From: Thermodesulfobacterium sp. | Lineage (GTDB): Bacteria; Desulfobacterota; Thermodesulfobacteria; Thermodesulfobacteriales; Thermodesulfobacteriaceae | Length of the DNA: 64,000 bases | NCBI GenBank assembly: GCA_017656385.1 | Contig: JACDNX010000005.1 | Coordinates: 53,842 to 117,841 of the forward strand | Direction: 5' to 3' | Part shown: positions 53,080-61,337 of the stretch, in pieces | How the letters are laid out: every line of letters starts with the position of its first letter | Position numbering within the stretch: the stretch's first letter is position 1 | Position numbers and translations under genes: made by a program | The notes under the pieces: generated by a model | Database searches by the model: none | The model's input: only the letters and a program-made list of their open reading frames with translations | Told to the model about the DNA's origin: nothing

Positions 53080-54620
53080 AGTGTGTTGAGATTAAACTCC
53101 CTTTTTATTTTTTCTATCTCCTCTTCGGAAAGAATTTCTCTTGCTTCTTTTAAAAAGATTTCAGCTACCTCTCTTTCTTTGTTAAAATAAAGATACAACC
53201 ATGCCAAAAAAACTAAAGTTTGACCATCTCTTTCTTTAAGGGAAAGTATTTCTTTTAAGTATTTAAACGCTTTTTTGTATTCTTTTTTAAAAAAGTATAG
53301 TTTCCCAAGATAAACTTTTTCTTCTGCAGAAAGATTTTTAATGGTGCTTAAAAAATCTTCCAGTTCTTTATATTCCCCAAGGTCCCACAAGCACTTAATA
53401 AGGGACTTTCTAAAGATCCTGTTTTCTGGGTCTAAAAGATGGGCTTTATAAAAATGATATTTCGCCTTTTCATTTTCCTCTTTTTTAAGATAAATCAAAG
53501 CAAGATTGTAATGAATAAAAGGGTCCTCCTTTTTGCAACCACAAAGTTCTTTTTTTAAAATTTTCTCTGCTTTTTCAAAATCTTCAAAAGTGTAGTAAAT
53601 AGCCGATTCACTTAAAGACAATTCCACAGGCTGTTGTGTATAATCTCTTGCAAGTAAATAATATTCAAGAGCTCTGCCCAAATCTTTCCATTCATAGTAA
53701 AGGTCTCCTATTACATGATAAGTAAATCCTTCAAAAATTTTAAAGTTTATATCATTAACCCTCCTTGCATGCTCAAATGCCCCTATTAATAGCATTAAGG
53801 GGGAGGTCTTTTTATTCCCAAAATTATCCCAGATTTCCTTAGGCAAACACCCTGTGTTACTTCCTTTTGAGTTATTTTCGAGTAGAGAAATTAATTGATT
53901 TAAATCAGAACCTTTAATCAAAAGAAGTATGTTGTCTTTATCAATCACCTTTATTAATTTTACTCCGCCTTTCTCTAAATTTTTCTCTATCCCATTTTTT
54001 GAAGACAAAACCAAAACACTATCCGGTATTTTTAAAAATTTATTTGTTATTTCTAAAAGTTTATTAACTTCTAAGGTTGGTAGATAAGCTTTTAAAGAGT
54101 CTAATGCTTTTTTAGAAAGGTAAGAAAAATTTAAAACTTTAGCAAGCTCTATGTAATTTTTAACAACTTCTTTTGAGGTATCTTTATTCAGGTTTATTTC
54201 TACAGAAAAAAATTTTTCATTTTTTTTCCAAAAATAAATTAGTATTCTAAAAAAATTGCCCCATTCTGCTGGATAAAAATAGAAATTTCCATCAAGTTTT
54301 ATAAATGAATATTCTAAAAGGAGACTTTTATGCCTTTCCCAGAAGTTTTTATTTGGAAAGTAAAACAAATATCCCAGAACTTCCCTTTTTTCCAAAACCA
54401 AGTTCAGTAGTTTTTGAGAAAAAAAACAATCTTCTATATTTTCCCAAAAAAATCTCTCAGTCAAAAGTAACGGCATCAAGGCATTGGATTTCTTATAATT
54501 TTTTAATAGCTCCTCAGTAGAATATTTAAAAATTTCTTGCAAAATACTGTTATTAAAAAATTCAAAATCCTTTAAGTATGGGAAAAACCATTCGATATTA
54601 GAAGGAAGACCTTTCCTCAT
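53076..54620 (-). CDS. TPR-repeat protein of unknown function
   Basis: A 514-residue protein. The N-terminal ~280 residues have no domain I recognise. The C-terminal part (~290-510) is made of TPR-like repeats (FTYHVIGDLYYEWKDLGRALEYYLLARDY, PFIHYNLALIYLKKEENEKAKYHFYKAHLLDPENR, EKVYLGKLYFFKKEYKKAFKYLKEIL). No signal peptide or membrane helix is seen. It overlaps selA by 23 bases, where selB is often found in other genomes, so a link to selenocysteine biology is possible but not shown. Confidence 0.7.
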   Translation of the reverse strand: MRKGLPSNIEWFFPYLKDFEFFNNSILQEIFKYSTEELLKNYKKSNALMPLLLTERFFWENIEDCFFSQKLLNLVLEKREVLGYLFYFPNKNFWERHKSLLLEYSFIKLDGNFYFYPAEWGNFFRILIYFWKKNEKFFSVEINLNKDTSKEVVKNYIELAKVLNFSYLSKKALDSLKAYLPTLEVNKLLEITNKFLKIPDSVLVLSSKNGIEKNLEKGGVKLIKVIDKDNILLLIKGSDLNQLISLLENNSKGSNTGCLPKEIWDNFGNKKTSPLMLLIGAFEHARRVNDINFKIFEGFTYHVIGDLYYEWKDLGRALEYYLLARDYTQQPVELSLSESAIYYTFEDFEKAEKILKKELCGCKKEDPFIHYNLALIYLKKEENEKAKYHFYKAHLLDPENRIFRKSLIKCLWDLGEYKELEDFLSTIKNLSAEEKVYLGKLYFFKKEYKKAFKYLKEILSLKERDGQTLVFLAWLYLYFNKEREVAEIFLKEAREILSEEEIEKIKREFNLNTL

Positions 54621-55977
54621 CTTTAAATTTCTTAAAAGCTTTTATTATTTCCTCATAATCTTTATCAAAAAGGCATCTTACATCAATTAAAAGCTTGTCT
54701 TCATCTATTCTCGTTATAATAGGAGGATCATTTTCTCTCAAGGTTTTTTGAACAGCTTGAGGAGAAAATTTAGACTCTACAGCTACTGCATAAGAAATTA
54801 AATCAAGTGTAGGTAAAGCACCTCCTCCAGTTTTATTTATGGTTTCAACAACTTTAAAGTTAAAATTTTTTAGCTTGAGTTCTTTAAGCTTTCTTAAAAG
54901 ATATTTTGCCTTTTTGTGTAACTTTTGCTTTGGTGTAAAGATCATTTTTAGCACAGGAATATGTTCTATGGCAAGGGCTTTATCTCTGTATAGTCTTAAA
55001 GTAGCTTCTAAACCTGCTAAAGTAAGCTTATCAATTCTTAAGGCGCGATTTAACGGGTTCTTTTTTATTTTTTCTATAAGCTCTTTTTTTCCAAGAATAA
55101 TTCCTGCCTGAGGACCTCCTAAAAGCTTATCTCCTGAAAAAGTAACAATATCTACACCGGCTTTTAAAACCTCTTGCACAGTAAGCTCTTTTTTCATTCC
55201 ATATTCAGAAAAATCAACAAAACAACCACTTCCAAGGTCTTTCATTACAGGAATACCAAATCTTTTACCCAGATTTACAAGTTCTTCAAGAGAAACCTCC
55301 TTGGTAAAGCCAACTATTTCAAAATTGCTTCTGTGAACTTTTAAAAGCATAGCAGTATTTTCAGTAATAGCATTTTCATAATCAAACAAATGGGTTTTAT
55401 TAGTTGTTCCAACTTCCTTTAAAATGCAACCGGCCCATTTCATTACTTCAGGAATTCTGAATGAGCCACCAATTTCAACAAGTTCTCCCCTTGATACTAT
55501 AACCTCTTTTCCATAAGCTAAGGTATTCAATGAAATCAGCACAGCTGCTGCGTTATTATTAACTACCAAAGCACCTTCAGCTTGAGTAATTTCCTTTAAA
55601 ATTTCTTCCACATGAACATATCTACTTCCCCTTTTGCCTTCTTTTAAATCAAATTCTAAATTTGAATAGTATTTCGCCACTTTTACTATTTCTTCTATAG
55701 CCTTTTCAGAAAGTGGAGATCTTCCAAGATTGGTATGAATAACAACTCCAGTAGCATTTATGACCCTTTTTAAAGATGGTGTTTCGTATTCGTTAAAAAC
55801 TTTTTCCATCAAATCCCTTAAATAAGGCTCTTCAAGCCTTTCAAGTTCTCCCTTTTGCCACTTTTCCCTTATAATTTGAGCTACCCTTCTTGATGGCTCT
55901 AAGAAATAAGATAAAGGATAAGAAGGATAAATTTTTGAAAACTTTTCTTTTAATTCGTTTACCGATGGAATTCTCAT
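54598..55977 (-). CDS. selA: L-seryl-tRNA(Sec) selenium transferase
   Basis: A 459-residue PLP enzyme that converts Ser-tRNASec to Sec-tRNASec with selenophosphate. RRVINATGVVIHTNLGRSPLSE, LEFDLKEGKRGSRYVHVEEIL, ALVVNNNAAAVLI, GDKLLGGPQAGIILG (PLP-Lys) and NPLNRALRIDKLTLAGLEATL are diagnostic. This implies that the organism makes selenoproteins. selB, selC and selD are not in the window. Confidence 0.96.
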   Translation of the reverse strand: MRIPSVNELKEKFSKIYPSYPLSYFLEPSRRVAQIIREKWQKGELERLEEPYLRDLMEKVFNEYETPSLKRVINATGVVIHTNLGRSPLSEKAIEEIVKVAKYYSNLEFDLKEGKRGSRYVHVEEILKEITQAEGALVVNNNAAAVLISLNTLAYGKEVIVSRGELVEIGGSFRIPEVMKWAGCILKEVGTTNKTHLFDYENAITENTAMLLKVHRSNFEIVGFTKEVSLEELVNLGKRFGIPVMKDLGSGCFVDFSEYGMKKELTVQEVLKAGVDIVTFSGDKLLGGPQAGIILGKKELIEKIKKNPLNRALRIDKLTLAGLEATLRLYRDKALAIEHIPVLKMIFTPKQKLHKKAKYLLRKLKELKLKNFNFKVVETINKTGGGALPTLDLISYAVAVESKFSPQAVQKTLRENDPPIITRIDEDKLLIDVRCLFDKDYEEIIKAFKKFKDEERSSF

Positions 55978-55981
55978 TTAG

Positions 55982-57184
55982 TTAAGAAGTAATTCTTCTT
56001 ATAAATCTATCGATTCTTTCCAGAGCTTTCTCAAGAATTTCTTCTTCTGGTAAAAATATTATGCGAAAATGTTTTGTCCCTGGTTTTTGTCCGAAACCAC
56101 TTCCGTGAACAACAACAACACCTTCTTCTAAAATCAATTTTTTAGTAAATTCAAGATCATCAATATCAGGAATATTTATACTTGGAAAAGCATAAAAAGC
56201 TCCCAAAGGTTTTACACAGGTAATAAATGGGACTTGATTTAATCCCTCCACCAAAATATCCCTTCTTCTCTTTAATTTTGCAATCACATCTTTAATATAA
56301 TAATTTTCATTATTTAATGCTACTGGAATTGCAAATTGTAGAGGATGAGAAGCACATAGACGAGTTCTTGCCAGTTTATGAATAGCCTCTATATAATCCT
56401 TTAAAACTTCTTCAGGCCCTGAAATAATACCCCAACCAATTCTAAATCCGGGAGCAAAATAGTTTTTTGAAAGCCCATTAAAAGTAATTACAGGAACTTC
56501 CTCACTCAAAGATGCGATGGAAATATGTTCTAAATTATCTTCTAATATATACTGATCGTAAATCTCGTCTGAAAAAATTACTAAATTATATTTTTTAGCT
56601 ATATCTACTATTTTTTCTAAAGCTTCCTTAAAATAGACCGTTCCTGTAGGATTATTAGGATTTATAATTACAATAGCTCTGGTCTTCTTATTTATTAAAG
56701 CTTCTATACTATCAATATCTGGTTCCCAGTTTTTATTCTCATCCAATAAATAATACCTAGGTTCTATCCTGAACTTAGAAATAATAGCCTGATATAATGG
56801 ATAACAAGGACATGGAAGTAAAATATTTTCTTCAGAGTTAACTAAAGCTGATATAGCAAATTCTATAGCCTCAGTAGCTCCCTGAGTAATATAGATATCA
56901 ACAGGTTTTATACCTTTTTTTAGGGCATAGCTTTTTATAGCCTCTATGGCTTCTGGTATTCCTGAAGAATCAGAATAGGAATTGTAATTTTCTCTCAGTG
57001 CCTGACAAACCGCCTCAATTATAGATTCTGGAGTTTTAAATCCATATTTTACTGGATCACCTATGTTTAAATAAATTAAATCTTTTCCTCGCTTTTTAGC
57101 CTCCTGAGAAGCCTCTACTATATCTCTTATGGCATACTCTACTTGAAATGTCCTAAAAGCTGGTCTAATTTTATTTTGTTCCAT
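55982..57184 (-). CDS. Class I/II aminotransferase, alanine aminotransferase (AlaA)-like
   Basis: A 400-residue PLP aminotransferase. It begins IRPAFRTFQVEYAIRDIVEASQEA, a pattern of AlaA-type glutamate-pyruvate transaminases. NIGDPVKYGF, YSDSSGIPEAIEAI, INPNNPTGTVY and the PLP-Lys in NGLSKNYFAPGFRIGWG are present. It ends 4 bases before selA starts. Substrate is inferred from family resemblance. Confidence 0.88.
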   Translation of the reverse strand: MEQNKIRPAFRTFQVEYAIRDIVEASQEAKKRGKDLIYLNIGDPVKYGFKTPESIIEAVCQALRENYNSYSDSSGIPEAIEAIKSYALKKGIKPVDIYITQGATEAIEFAISALVNSEENILLPCPCYPLYQAIISKFRIEPRYYLLDENKNWEPDIDSIEALINKKTRAIVIINPNNPTGTVYFKEALEKIVDIAKKYNLVIFSDEIYDQYILEDNLEHISIASLSEEVPVITFNGLSKNYFAPGFRIGWGIISGPEEVLKDYIEAIHKLARTRLCASHPLQFAIPVALNNENYYIKDVIAKLKRRRDILVEGLNQVPFITCVKPLGAFYAFPSINIPDIDDLEFTKKLILEEGVVVVHGSGFGQKPGTKHFRIIFLPEEEILEKALERIDRFIRRITS

Positions 57185-57362
57185 CTTAATATAAATGCCT
57201 CTATTTAAGTTTTGATTAAAATTCTATAATTCTACTAAAAATTTATTTGTCAATCCCTATTATATAAAGGTTATTGATAAATTTTTTAAACTCTATATCC
57301 CTTGATTTTGCCTAAATATCTATTAGAGTATTTAAATAAATTTTTTGGAAGGAGGAAAAAAA

Positions 57363-59165
57363 ATGCTTAGATATAGACCCTTAAGAAAATTGTATATTTT
57401 GCAAGACATAGAAGAGCCTAATTTATTAAAAGATTTCTTTCCCTATGTTGAACCTCCGAGAATCTTTTTTGATGGAAAGTATATTCCTCCTCAACCTGCA
57501 AAAGATTTCTATATAACTGATACCACCTTTAGAGATGGTCAACAGGCAAGGGTACCCTATACCCCTGAACAGATAGAAACCCTTTACAAGTTTTTGCACA
57601 AATTAAGCGGACCCAACGGAATAATTAGAAAAACAGAATTCTTTTTATACACTAAAAGAGATAGAGAAGCTCTGGAAAGATGTCTTGCCTTAGGCTATAA
57701 ATATCCAGAAATTACAGGCTGGATTAGAGCAAAAAAAGAGGATCTCAAACTTGTTAAAGAAGCAGGACTTAAAGAAACAGGAATTTTAACCTCCTGCTCT
57801 GATTACCATATTTTTTTAAAATTAAAGAAAACCAGAAAAGAGGCTTTAGAAGATTATTTGGCTATAGTAAAAGAAGCTCTTTCCTTAGGGATAAGACCAA
57901 GATGTCATTTCGAAGATGTAACCCGTGCAGATATTTACGGATTTGTTATTCCCTTTGCTACAGAACTTATGAAGCTAAGGGAAGAAAGCGGTATAGATAT
58001 AAAAATAAGGCTCTGTGATACTTTAGGTGTTGCTGTTCCTTTTGCTGAAGCTTGTCTCCCTATAAGTGTCCCCAAGTTAATAAGGGCATTTATAGAAGAT
58101 GCCGGTGTGCCAGAAGAACTTTTGGAATGGCATGGACACAATGATTTTTATAGAGCAGTAATAAATGCAACTACTGCCTGGTTATATGGGTGCACTTATG
58201 TAAATACCTCCCTTCTTGGGATAGGAGAAAGAACTGGAAACACTCCTTTAGAAGCCATGGTTTTTGAATATATATGTTTAAGAGGAACAGCTGAGGGAAT
58301 GGATACTACAGTAATTACAGAGATAGCAAATTATTACAAAAATGGATTACACGAAAAAATACCTATCAGACAGCCTTTTGTTGGTGAAGAATTTAACTCT
58401 ACTAAAGCGGGAATTCATATTGACGGAATTATTAAAAATGAGGAAATCTACAATCCTTTTGATACACAAAAACTACTTAAAAGGCCTGTGCAAATTATCA
58501 TTACAGACAAAAGCGGAACTGCAGGAATTGCTTACTGGATTAATACTCACTTTGGACTTGAAGGAGATAAAAAAATTGATAAAAGACATCCAGGTGTTGC
58601 AAAAATCTACAAAAAAATTTTGGAAGAATACGAAACAGGAAGAATTACTCCTATTTCCAATGAGGAAATGCTAACCTATGTTAAAAAATACATTCCAGAA
58701 TTGTTTGTATCAGAGTTAGATCACCTAAGAGAGTATGTGATAAATCTTATGACAAAATATATAGAAGATTTAGCTCAGGATCCAGACATAGTTTCTTTAA
58801 ATCCACAAAAATTGAAAAAAGTTCTGAAAAAATTTTTGGAAGACCATCCCTATGTGCAATTTATCTATGTAATTGATACTGAAGGTAAACCTATTATAGG
58901 ACTCACTGATGACTTTGAATATGCCAAAAAATTTGCTGAGCTTTTAAATAATGAAACCTTTGAAAATAGAGAGTGGTTCATAAAACCCATGAAAAACGGA
59001 AGAATTTATACTTCCAAATTCTATACTTCCAGAGTAACTTCTAACCTATGTATTACCATATCTACCCCAATAAGAAATAGATACGAAGAAATAATTGGTA
59101 TTCTTGGAATGGATATAAGATTTGAAGATGTGGTAAAAATGGAAAACGATTCTTATGAAATATAA
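57363..59165 (+). CDS. Homocitrate/Re-citrate-synthase-like enzyme fused to a Cache-like domain
   Basis: A 600-residue protein. The ATG at 57363 follows GGAGG; an in-frame TTG at 57345 lies within that site. Residues ~45-400 are an HMGL-type TIM barrel (FYITDTTFRDGQQARV, RPRCHFEDVTRAD, IRLCDTLG, LLEWHGHNDFYRA, NTSLLGIGERTGNTPLEAM), as in isopropylmalate, homocitrate and Re-citrate synthases. The C-terminal ~110 residues (HPYVQFIYVIDTEGKPIIGLTDDF...NREWFIKPM...ITISTPIRNRYEEIIGILGMDIRF) look like a PDC/Cache sensor domain, though without a membrane helix. Re-type citrate synthases occur in strict anaerobes, so that is a leading candidate. The last codons overlap tolB. Confidence 0.85.
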   Translation: MLRYRPLRKLYILQDIEEPNLLKDFFPYVEPPRIFFDGKYIPPQPAKDFYITDTTFRDGQQARVPYTPEQIETLYKFLHKLSGPNGIIRKTEFFLYTKRDREALERCLALGYKYPEITGWIRAKKEDLKLVKEAGLKETGILTSCSDYHIFLKLKKTRKEALEDYLAIVKEALSLGIRPRCHFEDVTRADIYGFVIPFATELMKLREESGIDIKIRLCDTLGVAVPFAEACLPISVPKLIRAFIEDAGVPEELLEWHGHNDFYRAVINATTAWLYGCTYVNTSLLGIGERTGNTPLEAMVFEYICLRGTAEGMDTTVITEIANYYKNGLHEKIPIRQPFVGEEFNSTKAGIHIDGIIKNEEIYNPFDTQKLLKRPVQIIITDKSGTAGIAYWINTHFGLEGDKKIDKRHPGVAKIYKKILEEYETGRITPISNEEMLTYVKKYIPELFVSELDHLREYVINLMTKYIEDLAQDPDIVSLNPQKLKKVLKKFLEDHPYVQFIYVIDTEGKPIIGLTDDFEYAKKFAELLNNETFENREWFIKPMKNGRIYTSKFYTSRVTSNLCITISTPIRNRYEEIIGILGMDIRFEDVVKMENDSYEI

Positions 59166-60384
59166 ATTTTATTTATTTTGTTTATTTTTTTTATTTGTAT
59201 TTTACAAAATTCCCCTATGTGAAGAAATTCCCACTATTACCGTACAACCTACCTCCTTCAGCAAAATCCTGATAAGAGTTCCTGACTTTGAAGGAGATAA
59301 AAAACTTTCTACCAAGCTAACCTCTCTTTTAAGAAGGCTTTTAAATTATCATTTGTTTATCTTAGCTTTGGAAAATCCTCCTCTACCAAATTTCCCCTCA
59401 AAGGAATACTATTTAAAAGGACAAATAGAAAAAAGGAGAAATGAAATTTTTATTAAAGCTGAGTTGATTGACACCCTGGAAAACAAAGTTTTGAAAATCT
59501 ATAAGGTAACGGGGAGTTCAAGTTATCCTCAAAGTTTGATTTATGCTCTCTGTGACAAATTAGTAGAAAGTATATCCCATTATAAAGGCATTGCCTTTAC
59601 AAAAATAGTTTTTGTAAAAAGAACTTCTAAGGGAGATAAACTTTATGTAGCTGACTTTTCCAAAGAAAATCCACGTCTTTTAAGAAAGGCACCTCTTGTA
59701 TTGTTTCCAAAATTTTCTAAAAAAGGAGATAAAATTGCCTATCTCGTTTATGAAAATCATAAATACTATTTGGAGATTTATGATTTTAGAAATTCCACCA
59801 AGAGAAAATTTTTTATAGAAGGAATTTGTTCTTCTCCTGTATGGCTTCCCGATGGAGAAGAATTGATTATTACTGCAGAGAAAGGACAAAGTATGGCTCT
59901 TTATCGTTTTAACTTAAAAACTCAAAAACTTGATCTCTTAATTAAAACTGAAGAAGGGATTCTTCAAGCAGGAAGTGTTTCTCCAGGAGGTATTTTCCTT
60001 ACTTATGTATATGGGAAAAGAGCAGGAACTCCCCAAATCTATCTCCTTGACTTAGAAACTCTAAAAAGTTATAAAATCCCACAAAAAAGAGTTTACAACA
60101 CTTCTCCCAGATTTTCTCCAAAAGGAGAAGAACTTCTTTTCCTTTCAAAAAGTGGTGGTATTTCTTCCATTGTTATTTATAACTTAAGAACAAAAGAACA
60201 AAGAGAAATTAAATTCTTGGGTAATCTTGAAGACCCTGCCTTTTCTCCCACAGGAGATTACATTTTAGCCTTTGGAGAAGGAAGAAAAGGAAAAGGAGTT
60301 TATCTTATTCATCTGGACTCTTCTCTTACTTATCTTTACCTTCCAGGAAAAAACTTTGTCTCTGTTGACTGGGCTGAATTATAA
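59155..60384 (+). CDS. tolB: TolB-like periplasmic beta-propeller protein
   Basis: A 409-residue protein. The signal peptide (FYLFCLFFLFVFYKIPLCEE) is followed by a TolB N-terminal domain (ILIRVPDFEG...YLKGQIEKRRNEIFIKAELIDTLENKVL) and a six-bladed propeller of repeats such as FPKFSKKGDKIAYL, SPVWLPDGEELIITA and SPRFSPKGEELLFLS. In Tol-Pal systems TolB links Pal to TolA for outer-membrane constriction. tolA, pal and tolQR are not adjacent. It overlaps the preceding enzyme gene by 11 bases and the convergent flgL stop by 6. Confidence 0.87.
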   Translation: MKYKFYLFCLFFLFVFYKIPLCEEIPTITVQPTSFSKILIRVPDFEGDKKLSTKLTSLLRRLLNYHLFILALENPPLPNFPSKEYYLKGQIEKRRNEIFIKAELIDTLENKVLKIYKVTGSSSYPQSLIYALCDKLVESISHYKGIAFTKIVFVKRTSKGDKLYVADFSKENPRLLRKAPLVLFPKFSKKGDKIAYLVYENHKYYLEIYDFRNSTKRKFFIEGICSSPVWLPDGEELIITAEKGQSMALYRFNLKTQKLDLLIKTEEGILQAGSVSPGGIFLTYVYGKRAGTPQIYLLDLETLKSYKIPQKRVYNTSPRFSPKGEELLFLSKSGGISSIVIYNLRTKEQREIKFLGNLEDPAFSPTGDYILAFGEGRKGKGVYLIHLDSSLTYLYLPGKNFVSVDWAEL

Positions 60385-61320
60385 ATATTTTGCTAAACTC
60401 AAATCACTTACCATAGCCGTTGCTCTTAATGCTGCATCATAGGCTATGGTAAGACTCTGAAGCTTTGTTGCAAGTTCTGCAAGATCAGCACTTTCAATAT
60501 TTCCGAGGTTGGTTTCAAGGGTTTGCTTAAAATCCTGATAGAGATTTTTTTTGGTCTCTAAGTGTGAAATTTGAGACCCTATTTTACCTCTTTCAGCAGA
60601 AATACAATTATAAATGTTATCAAGCTTATCTATAAAATTCTGAATTTCATATTGTTCTTTTTCGTAATCTACATTGTTATTATCCTGCAGGGTGCGTTTT
60701 AAGGCAAGAAGAGTCTCAAAAAGTCCTGAATCCATAAAAATCTTCTGTCCGTTTCTTCCAAGTTTTATGGATAATCCTTCATCATAACCTACTTCTAAAT
60801 CTTCCACAGATCCGTTGTAAATTACTCTTTCTATAATCTGTCCATCAGGCAAACTTTCTTTTATCAGTTCAAAAGGTTTTTCTCCTGCACTATAGCCACT
60901 TGTTTTTTTACCTGCAAAAATATATTTTTCACCCAGTTGAGAATTAGCAAGGGCTAAAATAGCAGATATTATACCATCTATTTCATTGGCAATAGCCTGT
61001 CTTGATTGAGCATTCTGAATATCATTTGCCGCTTGAATAGCAAGCACTTTTGCTCTTGCAATTAAATCCTGAACATTACCCAGTGTTGATTCTTGAGATC
61101 TTAAAACTCCCAAAGCATCTTCTATAGCCCTTTGATATTTATCTATATTGAAAATTCCCTGTTTGTAATTAAGACTTACCACAACCGAAGAAGGATCGTC
61201 TGAAGGACGAAAAAAATTTTTTCCAGAAGCAATCTTAAGTTGAGTAAGATTTACTTCAGAAGAGAGACGATTTAAATCTGCTAAAATGCTTCTAAATTTT
61301 GTATTAAATCCTATTCTCAT
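60379..61320 (-). CDS. flgL: Flagellar hook-associated protein 3 (FlgL)
   Basis: A 313-residue hook-filament junction protein. The N-terminal coiled region (MRIGFNTKFRSILADLNRLSSEVNLTQLKIASGKNFFRPSDDPSSVVVSLNYK) and the C-terminal helix (IESADLAELATKLQSLTIAYDAALRATAMVSDLSLAKYL) are flagellin-like and would pair into the D0/D1 domains. It starts 17 bases after the flgK stop. Confidence 0.95.
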   Translation of the reverse strand: MRIGFNTKFRSILADLNRLSSEVNLTQLKIASGKNFFRPSDDPSSVVVSLNYKQGIFNIDKYQRAIEDALGVLRSQESTLGNVQDLIARAKVLAIQAANDIQNAQSRQAIANEIDGIISAILALANSQLGEKYIFAGKKTSGYSAGEKPFELIKESLPDGQIIERVIYNGSVEDLEVGYDEGLSIKLGRNGQKIFMDSGLFETLLALKRTLQDNNNVDYEKEQYEIQNFIDKLDNIYNCISAERGKIGSQISHLETKKNLYQDFKQTLETNLGNIESADLAELATKLQSLTIAYDAALRATAMVSDLSLAKYL

Positions 61321-61337
61321 TTATCTACCCCTTAAAT

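Noticed and set aside
58342..58674. 110-codon ORF in another frame within the homocitrate-synthase-like gene
   Set aside because: The main frame is well conserved across the segment, and the alternative has no recognisable product.
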